Assembly: GCF_001590795.1 (NCBI RefSeq)
Contig: NZ_JXDL01000001.1
Span: forward strand, 1,968,682 to 2,013,752
Length of the DNA stretch: 45,071 nucleotides
DNA from: Bradyrhizobium sp. AT1
GTDB lineage: Bacteria; Pseudomonadota; Alphaproteobacteria; Rhizobiales; Xanthobacteraceae
Direction: 5' to 3'
Shown here one piece after another: positions 25,153 to 34,262 of this stretch. The notes below the pieces were generated by a model, which had not been told where the DNA came from, did no database searches, and saw only the letters and a program-made list of their open reading frames with translations. Numbering within the stretch: the stretch's first letter is position 1; each line of letters starts with the position of its first letter. Made by a program: the position numbers and the translations under genes.

Positions 25153-25872
25153 TCAGTGGATCTCCGCCGAGCGCTTCAGCGCGGCCTTCAGCTTCTCCAG
25201 CGAGAAGTCGGGGCTGCGGGCGATCTCCAGGATGGGCGTCTCGCGGCGGCCGCAGAGCTCGGCGGCCTCGGGCAGCTTGGCCGCGATGTCGTGCGGAATG
25301 ACGATGGCGCCGTGCTGGTCGGCATGGATCAGGTCGTCCGACCTCACGGTCATGCCGGCAACGCGCACCTCGCCGCCAAAGCTCTCGGCATGCACCCAGG
25401 CATGGGACGGGCCGATCGAGCCGGCCAGCGCCTGGAAGCCGGGCGCCCATTGCGGGATGTCGCGGATCGAACCGTCGGTGATGACGCCGAGGCAGCCGAG
25501 CGCCTTGTGCACGTTGCTCTGCACCTCGCCCCAGAACGCACCATAGCCGACATCGGGGCCGTCGATGTCCTGGATCACCGAGATGCGCGGGCCATGGCCG
25601 GTGCCGACATATTCGTAATATTCGATGCGGCGCTTGGACTGCTCGTCAGGCGGAAGCGACGACTTCAGCACCGACCGGATCGCGACGGTGCGGGCATAGC
25701 CGACGATCGGCGGCAGATCGGGGAACGGGCAGACCAATGGCTTGGTGGTGTAGCCGATCAGCCGGCGCTCGGGCGCCACGATCTCCATGGCATTGCAGAT
25801 CGTCGGCGTGTCGTAGCGGCCCAGCGCTTCGAGGACGGAAGCGGGCAGCGGCCCGGTCGCTTTGTCGGTCAC
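25153..25872 (-). CDS. RraA-family protein (HMG/CHA aldolase-like)
   Basis: A 239-residue protein of the RraA/MenG-like family, which includes 4-hydroxy-4-methyl-2-oxoglutarate/4-carboxy-4-hydroxy-2-oxoadipate aldolases, a demethylmenaquinone methyltransferase misnomer and the RNase E regulator RraA. Core motifs are LGRYDTPTICNAMEI, YARTV, FWGEVQSNVHKALGCLGVITDGSIRDIPQ (the G...DG..RD block binds the metal and substrate) and HADQHGAIVIPHDIA. At 239 residues it is longer than E. coli RraA (about 160), like the aldolase-type members. The GTG at 25872 with GGGAGAG upstream is preferred over the long frame from 25962, whose extra 30 residues look random. It stands alone between convergent and co-directional genes. 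Confidence 0.8.
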   Translation of the reverse strand: MTDKATGPLPASVLEALGRYDTPTICNAMEIVAPERRLIGYTTKPLVCPFPDLPPIVGYARTVAIRSVLKSSLPPDEQSKRRIEYYEYVGTGHGPRISVIQDIDGPDVGYGAFWGEVQSNVHKALGCLGVITDGSIRDIPQWAPGFQALAGSIGPSHAWVHAESFGGEVRVAGMTVRSDDLIHADQHGAIVIPHDIAAKLPEAAELCGRRETPILEIARSPDFSLEKLKAALKRSAEIH

Positions 25873-25992
25873 GGCATTCTCTCCCAGATTGGCGGCTGAT
25901 TGATGCGATGCCGCCGTCACAGGGCGATATAGCCGAGATCGGGTCTCAACCCAACTCAGCACGCCTTCATGGCAGATATCCCCGAGAACCGC

Positions 25993-26877
25993 TCAGTGCA
26001 GCCGTCCGGGCCGGTCGTCGTCCTCGTGGGGCGGCTCCGGCAAATTCGCCAGCGTCGGCGCCGAAGGCGGTGACGAGACCTCACCGTCCGCCGGCCCAGC
26101 CGCGTCCAACGCACGCGCCTGGTCGCGATAGGATTTGTAGCCGAGTGGCAAAGCAAGCAGATACAGCACCGTGCCGATCGACAGCACATGCCAGGGATAG
26201 GCGATCAGCAGCGCGATGAAAACGATCACCGCGACGAACGCCGGCAGCACCAACTCGGGCGGCACGCGCATGCGCTTGGTCTTGCCGGAGAACACCGGCA
26301 GGCGCGACACCATCAGGAAGGCGATCAGCAGCGTGTAGGCGGCGGTCAACCCGGCCGGCCAGCGGCCGAGATCGAGGAACGCGACATAGATCGGCAGCAG
26401 CACGGTGATCGCGCCGGCCGGCGCGGGCACGCCGGTGAAGAAATTGGCGGCGAAAGCCGGCTTGTTCGGGTCGTCCATCGTGGCATTGAAGCGCGCAAGG
26501 CGCAGGCCGCCGGAAATCGCGAACACCATGGCGGCGATCCAGCCGGCATTGCCGAGCTCGTGCAGCTGCCAGAAATACAGCATCAGGCCGGGCGCGACGC
26601 CGAAATTGACGAAGTCGGCGAGGCTGTCGAGCTCGGCGCCGAACTTGGACTGGCCCTTGATCATGCGCGCGATGCGGCCGTCGATGCCGTCGAGCGCGGC
26701 CGCGAACACGATGGCGTAGACGGCAAGCGACATCCGCCCCTCGATCGACAGCCGGATCGAGGTCAGGCCGGCGCAGATCGCCAGCAGCGTGATGACGTTG
26801 GGCACCAGCATCCGCACCGGAATCGGGCGGAACCGGCGGCGGCGGACGTCGGGATCTCTCAGATCGTAGGGTGTCAT
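25993..26877 (-). CDS. pssA: CDP-diacylglycerol-serine O-phosphatidyltransferase
   Basis: A 294-residue membrane enzyme of the CDP-alcohol phosphatidyltransferase family. The motif DGIDGRIARMIKGQSKFGAELDSLAD fits DG(x2)AR(x8)G(x3)D(x3)D, the catalytic metal site. The preceding PVRMLVPNVITLLAICAGLTSIRLS is the usual first helix; about eight helices follow, and a polar Pro-rich tail of about 45 residues ends the protein. It makes phosphatidylserine from CDP-diacylglycerol and serine. The ATG at 26877 has GAGGA five bases upstream. It lies 86 bases after psd in the same direction, so the two enzymes of the phosphatidylethanolamine branch form one unit. Confidence 0.92.
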   Translation of the reverse strand: MTPYDLRDPDVRRRRFRPIPVRMLVPNVITLLAICAGLTSIRLSIEGRMSLAVYAIVFAAALDGIDGRIARMIKGQSKFGAELDSLADFVNFGVAPGLMLYFWQLHELGNAGWIAAMVFAISGGLRLARFNATMDDPNKPAFAANFFTGVPAPAGAITVLLPIYVAFLDLGRWPAGLTAAYTLLIAFLMVSRLPVFSGKTKRMRVPPELVLPAFVAVIVFIALLIAYPWHVLSIGTVLYLLALPLGYKSYRDQARALDAAGPADGEVSSPPSAPTLANLPEPPHEDDDRPGRLH

Positions 26878-26963
26878 GGCTGTCCTCACCTCGAGGCGAG
26901 ATATAGCAAGCCGCGCCGCCCTCCGCCATTGCGGCGGAACACCCTCGCAGACCGACTTATTGG

Positions 26964-27662
26964 TTAATTGGCGCGGAAGGCGCGGCTGGGGTCGTCGCCC
27001 GCAAGATCGGCCAGAATCGTCTCGCCGGCGATGGCGGTCTGCCCTTCCGAGACCAGCGCCTTGGTGCCCACAGGCAGATAGACGTCGAGCCGCGAGCCGA
27101 AGCGGATCAGGCCGAAGCGCTCGCCGGCGCCGATCGCCTGCCCCTCCCTGACGAAGCAGACGATGCGCTTGGCGACGAGCCCTGCGATCTGGACCACGCC
27201 GATCCGCGCATTGGGCGTCGAGATGACCAGCGAATTGCGTTCATTGTCCTCGCTGGCCTTGTCGAGCTCGGCATTGATGAAAAGGCCGGGACGATAGGCG
27301 ATGCGGTCCACCCTGCCCGCGACGGGCGCGCGGTTCACATGGCAATTGAAGACGCTCATGAACACCGAGATGCGCGGCAACGGCCGGTCGCCGAGCCCGA
27401 GCTCGGCCGGCGGCAGCGCCATGGTGATCATCGAGACGCGACCGTCGGCCGGCGACACCACCAGCCCCTCGCGCACCGGCGTCACGCGCACGGGATCGCG
27501 GAAGAACAGCGCGCACCACACGGTCAGGATCGTGCCGATCCAGCCCAGAGGAGACCACAGCCAGAACAGGATCAGGCTGGCCAGCGCAAAGCCGCCGATG
27601 AAGGGATAGCCCTCCTTGTGGATCGGCGGGATCTGACGCTGGATCGAATCGAGAATGGACAT
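26964..27662 (-). CDS. psd: Phosphatidylserine decarboxylase proenzyme
   Basis: A 232-residue proenzyme of the short alphaproteobacterial Psd type. The self-cleavage site is Gly189-Ser190 in [11 protein letters not shown]: Ser190 becomes the pyruvoyl group of the alpha chain (43 residues). N-terminal helices ([38 protein letters not shown]) anchor it in the inner membrane, and [14 protein letters not shown] carries the conserved His of the family. It converts phosphatidylserine to phosphatidylethanolamine, the precursor for methylation to phosphatidylcholine in this lineage. It directly precedes pssA in transcription and follows an Atm1-type exporter after 77 bases. Confidence 0.92.
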   Translation of the reverse strand: MSILDSIQRQIPPIHKEGYPFIGGFALASLILFWLWSPLGWIGTILTVWCALFFRDPVRVTPVREGLVVSPADGRVSMITMALPPAELGLGDRPLPRISVFMSVFNCHVNRAPVAGRVDRIAYRPGLFINAELDKASEDNERNSLVISTPNARIGVVQIAGLVAKRIVCFVREGQAIGAGERFGLIRFGSRLDVYLPVGTKALVSEGQTAIAGETILADLAGDDPSRAFRAN

Positions 27663-27739
27663 CGCTATCTGCCGGTCGGAGTTGAGGCGCGGGTCGTCGC
27701 GCGGGCCTGTTTAGGCCAGAGTTGGGACCTGAGACAAGG

Positions 27740-29695
27740 TCACTCCGCCGCCGCGGGCGCCGTCAGGGCGTCATTGACGGGTGGCGGCTCCCGGTTGGGG
27801 GCCTCGCCGGTGTCGGCCATCTTGGCCAGTTTCTCGCGCGCCGCCTCGGCTTCGCGCTGCCTGTTCCACATGCTGGCATAAAGCCCGCCATGCGCGAGCA
27901 GCTTGGCGTGGGTGCCGCGCTCGGCGATACGGCCCTGATCCAGCACGATGATCTCGTCGGCTCCAACGATGGTCGAGAGCCGGTGCGCGATCACCAGCGA
28001 GGTGCGGTTCTTCGCCACGCGCTCAAGCGCGCCCTGGATCTCGTGCTCGGTATGGGTGTCGAGCGCCGAAGTCGCCTCGTCCAGCACCAGGATCGGCGGT
28101 GCCTTCAAGACGGTGCGCGCGATCGCGACACGCTGCTTCTCGCCGCCGGACAGTTTCAGGCCGCGCTCGCCGACCTGGGTCTCATAGCCTTTGGGCGACA
28201 TGCGGATGAAGTGGTCGATCTGCGCGAGACTCGCGGCCTCCTCGACTTCGGCATCGCTGGCGTCCCAACGGCCGTAGCGGATGTTGTAGCGGATGGTGTC
28301 GTTGAACAGCACGGTGTCCTGCGGCACCATGCCGATCGAGGCGCGCAGCGAATCCTGCGTCACGCTGCGGATGTCCTGCCCGTCGATCAGGATCTTGCCG
28401 CCGGACACGTCATAGAGCCGGAACAGCAGGCGCGAGATGGTCGACTTGCCTGCACCCGAAGGGCCGACGATGGCGACCGTCTTGCCGGCCGGCACCTCGA
28501 AGCTGAGACCCTTCAGGATCGGACGCGTCGGCTCATAGGCAAAGCGCACGTCCTCGAAGCGCACGGTACCGGCGGAGACGACCAGCGGCTTGGCATCGGG
28601 CGCATCCTTGATCTCGGCCTCGCGGCCGAGCACGCCGAACATCTTCTCGATGTCGATGATCGCCTGCTTGATCTCGCGATAGACCATGCCCATGAAGTTC
28701 AGCGGCTGGTAGAGCTGGATCATCATGGCGTTGACCAGCACGAAATCGCCGACCGTGTTGGTGCCGTTGCGCACGCCGATCGCGCACATCAGCATGGTCG
28801 CGGTCAGGCCGAGCGTAAAGATCACGGCCTGGCCGGTGTTGAGCACCGCGAGCGAGGTGTAGGTCTTGACGCTCGCCTCCTCGTAGCGCGCGACCGATTT
28901 GTCGTAGCGCTGGGCCTCGCGCGCCTCGGCGCCGAAATATTTCACCGTTTCGTAGTTGAGCAGCGAGTCGATCGCCTTGGTGTTCGCCTCGGTGTCGGAA
29001 TCGTTCATCTTGCGACGGATGCCGATCCGCCACTCGGTCGCGATATAGGTGTAGTACATGTAGAGCGCGACCGTGATCAGGGTGGCGACCACGTAGCGCC
29101 AGTCGAACTGCCAGAGCAGCACGGCCATCAGCAGCGAGACCTCGACGATGGTCGGGATCAGCTGCAGGATCACCATGCGGACGATGACCTCGATGCCCTC
29201 GCGGCCGCGCTCGAGCACGCGCGTCAGGCCGCCGGTCTTGCGTTCCAGGTGGAAGCGCAGCGACAGCTCGTGCATGTGGATGAAGGTGATGGTGGCGAGC
29301 TTGCGCACCGCGTGCATGGCGACGCGGGCGAAGATGCCGTCGCGCCACTGCGTCAGCAGCGCCATCAGGACCCGCATCACCCCGTAGCTCACGGTCAGCA
29401 GCAACGGCGAGGCCAGCACCCAGAACTGCCAATTGTCAGCCTGCACGGGCGCCGAGTTGGCGCCCGTCAGCGCGTCCGTCGCCCATTTGAAGCTGAACGG
29501 CACCGTCAGCGTGATCAGCTTGGCAGCGAGCAGCAGCACCAGCGACCACACCACGCGCATTTTCAGGTCGAAGCGGTCGCCCGGCCAGATAAAGGGCCAC
29601 AGATGCGCCAGCGTGCCCATCAGCGTAGCCCGCTCCGGCGTCCCGCTAGCAGGATTGGGAACGTCGGCGCCGTCGAACGATTGAGGTTGGTCCAT
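27740..29695 (-). CDS. atm1: Atm1-type ABC exporter (heavy-metal/glutathione class)
   Basis: A 651-residue half-transporter: a six-helix permease domain (about residues 25-340), then an ATPase domain with Walker A GPSGAGKST, signature LSGGEKQRVAIAR, Walker B PILVLDEATSALD and an H-loop in VIAHRLSTI. The permease loop NYETVKYFGAEAREAQRYD is the fingerprint of the Atm1/HMT1 group, which exports glutathione-linked metal or sulfur compounds. The ATG at 29695 gives the family's normal length; an upstream GTG 12 codons away adds unneeded residues. It works as a homodimer in the inner membrane. It may be co-transcribed with psd, 77 bases downstream, but hairpin-like bases around its stop (27726-27741) might break this. 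Confidence 0.88.
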   Translation of the reverse strand: MDQPQSFDGADVPNPASGTPERATLMGTLAHLWPFIWPGDRFDLKMRVVWSLVLLLAAKLITLTVPFSFKWATDALTGANSAPVQADNWQFWVLASPLLLTVSYGVMRVLMALLTQWRDGIFARVAMHAVRKLATITFIHMHELSLRFHLERKTGGLTRVLERGREGIEVIVRMVILQLIPTIVEVSLLMAVLLWQFDWRYVVATLITVALYMYYTYIATEWRIGIRRKMNDSDTEANTKAIDSLLNYETVKYFGAEAREAQRYDKSVARYEEASVKTYTSLAVLNTGQAVIFTLGLTATMLMCAIGVRNGTNTVGDFVLVNAMMIQLYQPLNFMGMVYREIKQAIIDIEKMFGVLGREAEIKDAPDAKPLVVSAGTVRFEDVRFAYEPTRPILKGLSFEVPAGKTVAIVGPSGAGKSTISRLLFRLYDVSGGKILIDGQDIRSVTQDSLRASIGMVPQDTVLFNDTIRYNIRYGRWDASDAEVEEAASLAQIDHFIRMSPKGYETQVGERGLKLSGGEKQRVAIARTVLKAPPILVLDEATSALDTHTEHEIQGALERVAKNRTSLVIAHRLSTIVGADEIIVLDQGRIAERGTHAKLLAHGGLYASMWNRQREAEAAREKLAKMADTGEAPNREPPPVNDALTAPAAAE

Positions 29696-29791
29696 CAAGA
29701 AGCCTGAAATCCCGCCGGATGCGGGCGTCACCGCGATTTACGATTTTCGCCTGTCATATAGAGCCTTCCCGATGTCAGCGCACCCCGCCAG

Positions 29792-29820
29792 ATGGCGAAT
29801 CTTCGATTGTTTGTCGCCAT
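29792..29820. promoter_or_regulatory. Dyad symmetric site between the exporter and LOG genes
   Basis: ATGGCGA (29792-29798) and TCGCCAT (29814-29820) form perfect 7-base arms 15 bases apart in the divergent region between the Atm1-type gene and the LOG-family gene. Its place suggests an operator or promoter element, but no known regulator binding site is matched. Confidence 0.3.
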
Positions 29821-29887
29821 TTACCGGTAGATTTCCGGGAGTATCGAATCACCTTAAGGGCTTGACGCCTCTTCGCTGCAATGCATC

Positions 29888-30502
29888 ATGGCACCAATGA
29901 GCACGATCAAAACCGTCTGTGTCTATTGCGGCTCCGGCCCAGGAACCAATCCCAACTTCATCGAAGCGGCGAAGGCGCTCGGCAAATCGCTGGCGGACAA
30001 CAAGATCCGCCTCGTTTACGGCGGCGGCTCGCTCGGCCTGATGGGGGCGGTCGCAACCTCCGTGCTGGATCACGGCGGCACCGTCACCGGCATCATCCCT
30101 GACTTCCTGCGGATGCGCGAGAACGCGCTGACGCGCGTACAGGAGATGGTCGTCACGCCCGACATGCACGAGCGCAAGCGGCTGATGTTCGAGCGCTCCG
30201 ATGCCTTCGTCGCCTTGCCCGGAGGCCTCGGCACGCTCGAGGAGCTGGTCGAGCAGCTGACCTGGCAGCAGCTCGGCCGTCACGCCAAGCCGGTGCTGCT
30301 GGCCAATATCGACAATTTCTGGGAGCCGCTGTTCTCGCTCGTTTCCCACATGCGCCAGACCCAGTTCATCCGCGCCGGTCTTTCCGTCGAAATCCTGAAG
30401 GCCGACAAGGTCGAGGAAATCGTCCCTCGGCTGCGCGCCGCGGCTGCGCAGATTCCCGACAGCCAGCGCGATCTCGCGCCGGAAGTGGCACGCAAGCTTT
30501 AG
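29888..30502 (+). CDS. LOG-family protein (cytokinin riboside phosphoribohydrolase-like)
   Basis: A 204-residue Rossmann-like protein of the LOG/YvdD family: VYCGSGPGTNPNF at the start, VYGGGSLGLMGAVA, MHERKRLMFERSDAFVALPGGLGTLEELVEQLTWQQLG. The PGGxGTxxE motif and the Arg of ERKRLMF are the nucleotide-5'-monophosphate hydrolysis residues. LOG enzymes release free cytokinin bases from cytokinin riboside 5'-monophosphate; bacterial members may also cut other nucleotide monophosphates. An ATG three codons on (29897) is an alternative start; neither has a strong ribosome site. In a plant-associated lineage a cytokinin link is attractive, but it is not shown by this sequence. It stands alone. Confidence 0.85.
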   Translation: MAPMSTIKTVCVYCGSGPGTNPNFIEAAKALGKSLADNKIRLVYGGGSLGLMGAVATSVLDHGGTVTGIIPDFLRMRENALTRVQEMVVTPDMHERKRLMFERSDAFVALPGGLGTLEELVEQLTWQQLGRHAKPVLLANIDNFWEPLFSLVSHMRQTQFIRAGLSVEILKADKVEEIVPRLRAAAAQIPDSQRDLAPEVARKL

Positions 30503-30601
30503 AGGGCTGCGCCCTATCGATCCGGACTGGTCTGGACGATGCCCGCGACGTGGCTCACGCCGACGTCGCGGTCCATCACGCGCGGTCCGGGCGTCGGCGT
30601 G

Positions 30602-31219
30602 TCATGCCGCCTTGGCGGCAATACCGGCTTTCGCCTGCTCGACCTGCCGGGCAAGGTCGGCAGGATCGCCCGTCGTGGCCTCGACGCCGATCTGCTGGAT
30701 CTCGGCGACGCCCAGGAAGCCCAGCACGAACTTCAGATAGTTGAAGCAGAAGTCCGCGCCGCCCAGCGGCCCGCCCGCGAGATAGCCGCCGGCGCCGTAA
30801 GCGCTGGCCACGGTCGCGCGTCGCGCGGTCAGCAGTCCCTTGAAGCTCGTGCCGTCATAGGAGAACGTCTGGTTGATGCGGACGATCTGATCGATCCAGG
30901 CCTTCAGCGCTGCCGGAATCGTGAAATTATACATCGGCGCAGTGATCAGGATCTCATCGGCCGATTTGAGCTCGGCAATCAGCCTGTCCGATAGCGCCGT
31001 CGCGGCGCGCAGCTCGGCGGTCATCTCCTGTGCGGCGGTGTAGAAGCCGGCGATCGTGGTCTGCGTGATCTGCGGGACCGGATCGGCGGCGAGATCGCGC
31101 CGCGTCACCCGAAAGTCCGCCCCCCGTGCGCGCCATGCCGCCTCGAATCCGTCGCCGAGGTCGCGGGAAATGGAGCCCTGAAGGCGGGCGCTGGAATCGA
31201 TACGAAGCAAGACAGGCAT
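30602..31219 (-). CDS. azoR: FMN-dependent NADH-azoreductase (AzoR)
   Basis: A 205-residue flavodoxin-like quinone/azo reductase. The start LLRIDSSARLQGSISRDLGDGF binds the FMN phosphate, followed by SADEILITAPMYNFTIPAALKAWIDQIVR, the central AzoR signature, and SAYGAGGYLAGGP. It reduces quinones and azo dyes using NADH and is usually a stress detoxification enzyme. GGAG lies six bases before the ATG. It is divergent from the LysR-type gene across 100 bases with a shared palindrome, so that regulator very likely controls it. Confidence 0.9.
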   Translation of the reverse strand: MPVLLRIDSSARLQGSISRDLGDGFEAAWRARGADFRVTRRDLAADPVPQITQTTIAGFYTAAQEMTAELRAATALSDRLIAELKSADEILITAPMYNFTIPAALKAWIDQIVRINQTFSYDGTSFKGLLTARRATVASAYGAGGYLAGGPLGGADFCFNYLKFVLGFLGVAEIQQIGVEATTGDPADLARQVEQAKAGIAAKAA

Positions 31220-31264
31220 TGAGATCTCCGGAATGTCGAATTGACACCCGGACGCTATTCGCGG

Positions 31265-31277
31265 TGCCGCACGGCAA
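31265..31277. promoter_or_regulatory. Candidate LysR box (T-N11-A) between azoR and the regulator
   Basis: TGCCGCACGGCAA has the T-N11-A form with internal dyad TGCCG/CGGCA, and it lies near the middle of the 100-base divergent spacer. LysR-type regulators bind such sites and often regulate the divergent neighbour. The short length allows chance matches. Confidence 0.4.
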
Positions 31278-31319
31278 AAACGGCTGGCGTCGCACCACGC
31301 TCATGCTTATTTTGCACGA

Positions 31320-32237
31320 ATGGACATCGATTCAATTCGATTGGTGATCGAGGTCGCTCGCCAGGCGAGCTTTGCCGGCGCCGCGCGGCAACGCGACGTC
31401 GACCCCTCCTCGGTCTCACGGATGATCGCCCAGGTCGAAGCGGAGCTTGGCTTTCGCATCTTCCAGCGCACCACACGCAGCATGTCGCTGACGGAGGCTG
31501 GCGAACGCTACGTGCGGAGGGCCGAGCTCGTTCTACAGGAGCTCGATGCCGCCGCCGAGGAGGCGACCGCCCTTGGCACCATTCCCCGCGGCCGGCTTCG
31601 CGCGACCGCTTCGGTCGCATTCGGCAATCGCTGCCTGGTGCCGCTGCTGCCCGAATTCAGGGCGGAATTTCCCCAGCTCCAGCTCGAACTCATCCTGACG
31701 GACAGCAATCTCGATCTGGTCAGCGAGGGAATCGACCTCGCGATCCGTCTCGGTCCCGGATTCAGCGGCGACCTCGTCGGCGCCAAGCTGTTCGATACCC
31801 GTTACCGGGTCTGCGCAAGCTCGGCCTTTCTGCGCGGGAAACCCCGGCCAAGACGGCCCGCCGATCTGTCCGCGATGTCCTGCCTTCTGTTCACGTTTCC
31901 CGATTTCCGATCCCGCTGGCTGTTCCGCGACCGACGCGGCGAAATCACCGAGGTCGCCGTTCAGGGAGACCTTCTGCTTTCGAACGCGCTCGCACTGCGC
32001 GATTGCGCGCGGGCGGGACTAGGTCCGGCGCTCCTGCCGGACTGGCTAATCGACGAGGATCTCGTCGGCAAGCGGCTCGTCGATCTGTTTCCCGATTGGC
32101 AGGTGACGGCGACGACGTTCGATACCGCGGCCTACGTGCTCTACCCAAACCGGGCATTCCTGCCCGTCAAGGTGCGTCGAACGATTGATTTCCTGCGCCG
32201 GCATTTGGTGAAGCAGGCAAAGCGCGCGCGACGGTGA
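31320..32237 (+). CDS. LysR-type transcriptional regulator, divergent from azoR
   Basis: A 305-residue regulator. The N-terminal winged helix-turn-helix is residues about 1-60 (IEVARQASFAGAARQRDVDPSSVSRMIAQVEAELGFRIFQRTTRSMSLTEAG region), followed by the linker helix and a periplasmic-binding-like effector domain (GRLRATASVAFGNRCLVPLLPEF, DLVSEGIDLAIRLG, LLPDWL). It closely follows the CrgA/aldehyde-quinone-type group that control a divergent oxidoreductase. It should sense a redox-active or quinone compound and control azoR. The 3' end is six bases from the stop of the convergent VOC gene. Confidence 0.88.
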   Translation: MDIDSIRLVIEVARQASFAGAARQRDVDPSSVSRMIAQVEAELGFRIFQRTTRSMSLTEAGERYVRRAELVLQELDAAAEEATALGTIPRGRLRATASVAFGNRCLVPLLPEFRAEFPQLQLELILTDSNLDLVSEGIDLAIRLGPGFSGDLVGAKLFDTRYRVCASSAFLRGKPRPRRPADLSAMSCLLFTFPDFRSRWLFRDRRGEITEVAVQGDLLLSNALALRDCARAGLGPALLPDWLIDEDLVGKRLVDLFPDWQVTATTFDTAAYVLYPNRAFLPVKVRRTIDFLRRHLVKQAKRARR

Positions 32238-32243
32238 GCTTCG

Positions 32244-32621
32244 CTACGCGCTCGGAAACGTCACCGCCTCGATCCGATTGCCGTCGGGATCGGTGACGAA
32301 GGCTGCGTAATAGCGCACGCGATCGTGCGGCCGGATGCCGGGCGGGCCGTCGGAGGCCCCGGCGGCCGCAAGAGCTGCGGCATGAAACGCATCGACCTCG
32401 TCCGTCGTCTTCGCCCGCAGGCAGATGTGCACGCCGCTTTCCGCCGGTACGCGCGGCATGCTCTCGCGTAAGTTGATCCAGAACTCGGGATAGGCCTTGC
32501 CGAAGCCCACCGTCCGCGGCCGCGTGACGAGGCGCGTGAGGCCGAGCGCTGCGAGCGTCGCCTCGTAAAATCTTGCGGCGCGGTCGAGATCGCTGACGCC
32601 GACAGAAATGTGGTCGATCAT
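32244..32621 (-). CDS. VOC (glyoxalase/dioxygenase fold) family protein
   Basis: A 125-residue single vicinal-oxygen-chelate domain: IDHISVGVSDLDRAARFYEATLAALGL at the start, GVHICLRAKTTDEVDAFHAAALAAGA-like middle, and YYAAFVTDPDGNRIEAVTF at the end. His4 and the Glu of RIEAV are candidate metal ligands. Substrate unknown; families include glyoxalase I, dioxygenases and resistance proteins. GGAGGGGAG ends shortly before the ATG, a strong ribosome site. It lies 42 bases before the stop of the citramalate synthase gene in the same direction? No: transcription runs toward smaller positions, so this gene follows citramalate synthase by 42 bases and may be read through with it. Confidence 0.8.
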   Translation of the reverse strand: MIDHISVGVSDLDRAARFYEATLAALGLTRLVTRPRTVGFGKAYPEFWINLRESMPRVPAESGVHICLRAKTTDEVDAFHAAALAAAGASDGPPGIRPHDRVRYYAAFVTDPDGNRIEAVTFPSA

Positions 32622-32663
32622 TGGTTACTCCCCTCCGCCGTCATTCCGGGGCGAAGCAAAGTC

Positions 32664-34262
32664 CTACGCCGGCGCCCCCGACTTCACGAGCTTGTAGATC
32701 ACCGAATCCATCAGCGCCTGGAACGAGGCATCGATGATGTTCGGGGAGACGCCGACCGTGGTCCAGCTGTCGCCGTTCTCGTCCTCGCTCTCGATCAGGA
32801 CGCGCGTGACCGCGCCGGTGCCGCCGTTGAGGATACGCACGCGGTAGTCGATCAGCCTCAAGCCCTCGATGTATTTCTGGTACTTGCCGAGGTCCTTGCG
32901 CATGGCGACGTCGAGCGCGTTGACGGGGCCGTTGCCTTCGGCCGCCGAGATCAGGTGCTCGCCGGCGACGTCGACCTTCACCACCGCGAGCGCCACGGTG
33001 ACGCGCTCGCCGAGCGCGTTGTAGCGCTGCTCGACATTGACGTCGAACTGCTCGACCTCGAAATAATGCGGCACCTTGCCGAGCGTGCGGCGCGCCAGCA
33101 GCTCGAACGAGGCATTGGCGGACTCATAGGCGTAGCCGGCGGCCTCGCGCTCCTTCAACTCCTCGACGAGGCGCGTCAGCTTCGGATCGCTCTTCTCGTA
33201 GGGGATGCCGGCGCGGTCGAGCTCGGCGATGACGTTGGACCGGCCGGCCTGATCGGACACCAGCACCTTGCGGTGATTGCCGACCAGCTCAGGCAGCACA
33301 TGCTCATAGGTCTGCGGATCCTTGAGCACCGCGGACGCATGGATGCCGGTCTTGGTGACGAAAGCGCTCTCGCCGACATAAGCCGCGTGCCGGTTCGGCA
33401 CGCGGTTGAGCATGTCGTCGAGCGTGCGCGAGACCTTGACGAGCGTCGAGAGCTTCTCCGTCGTGACGCCGATCTCGAAGACGTCGGCGAAGCCCTGCTT
33501 CAACTTCAGCGTCGGGATCAGCGAGCAGAGATTGGCGTTGCCGCAGCGCTCGCCAAGACCGTTCAGCGTACCCTGGATCTGTCGCGCGCCCGCACGCACC
33601 GCGGCGAGCGAATTGGCCACCGCCTGCTCGGTGTCGTTATGGGCGTGGATGCCGACGTGATCGCCGGGGATGTGTTTCGTGACTTCCGTGACGATGGCCT
33701 CGACCTCATCGGGCATGGTACCGCCATTGGTGTCGCACAGCACCACCCACCGAGCGCCGGCATCATAAGCAGCCTTGGCGCAGGCGAGCGCGAAGCCCGA
33801 ATCTTCCTTGTAGCCGTCGAAGAAATGCTCGCAGTCGAGCATGACCTCACGGCCGGCGGCCTTCGCCGCCGCGACGCTGTCGCGGATCGAGGCGAGGTTC
33901 TCCTCCTTCGTCGTTTCCAGCGCCACACGCACCTGATAGGCCGACGCTTTCGCAACAAAGCAGATCGCATCCGCCTTCGCTTCCAACAGCCCGGCGACAC
34001 CGGGATCATTGGAGACCGAGCGCCCGGCCCGGCGCGTCATGCCGAAGGCAGTGAAGCGCGCATGCTTGAACTCCGGCTTTGTGCCGAAGAACTCGGTGTC
34101 GGTCGGATTGGCGCCGGGATAGCCGCCCTCGACATAGTCGATGCCGAGATCGTCGAGCATCGCGGCGATGATCTGCTTGTCTTGAAGCGTGAAATCGACA
34201 CCGTTGGTCTGCGCGCCGTCGCGCAGCGTGGTGTCGAACAGATAAAGGCGCTCCTTGCTCAT
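32664..34262 (-). CDS. cimA: (R)-citramalate synthase
   Basis: A 532-residue homologue of 2-isopropylmalate synthase. The TIM-barrel start LYLFDTTLRDGAQTNGVDF carries the HMGL motif, and the metal site is GIHAHNDTEQAVANSLAA. GTLNGLGERCGNANLCSLIP follows, then VTKTGIHASAVLKDPQTYEH. The C-terminal 120 residues (VEQRYNALGERVTVALAVVKVDV onward) form the LeuA-like allosteric domain. It condenses pyruvate and acetyl-CoA to citramalate for isoleucine synthesis that bypasses threonine. The ATG at 34262 overlaps the acetyltransferase stop as ATGA; the longer 547-codon frame adds out-of-family residues. It ends a four-gene operon headed by cysS. Confidence 0.92.
   Translation of the reverse strand: MSKERLYLFDTTLRDGAQTNGVDFTLQDKQIIAAMLDDLGIDYVEGGYPGANPTDTEFFGTKPEFKHARFTAFGMTRRAGRSVSNDPGVAGLLEAKADAICFVAKASAYQVRVALETTKEENLASIRDSVAAAKAAGREVMLDCEHFFDGYKEDSGFALACAKAAYDAGARWVVLCDTNGGTMPDEVEAIVTEVTKHIPGDHVGIHAHNDTEQAVANSLAAVRAGARQIQGTLNGLGERCGNANLCSLIPTLKLKQGFADVFEIGVTTEKLSTLVKVSRTLDDMLNRVPNRHAAYVGESAFVTKTGIHASAVLKDPQTYEHVLPELVGNHRKVLVSDQAGRSNVIAELDRAGIPYEKSDPKLTRLVEELKEREAAGYAYESANASFELLARRTLGKVPHYFEVEQFDVNVEQRYNALGERVTVALAVVKVDVAGEHLISAAEGNGPVNALDVAMRKDLGKYQKYIEGLRLIDYRVRILNGGTGAVTRVLIESEDENGDSWTTVGVSPNIIDASFQALMDSVIYKLVKSGAPA

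Noticed and set aside
27722..29707. A 661-codon plus-strand frame opposite the Atm1-type exporter
   Set aside because: It runs antisense to a clear ABC transporter and has shadow-type composition.
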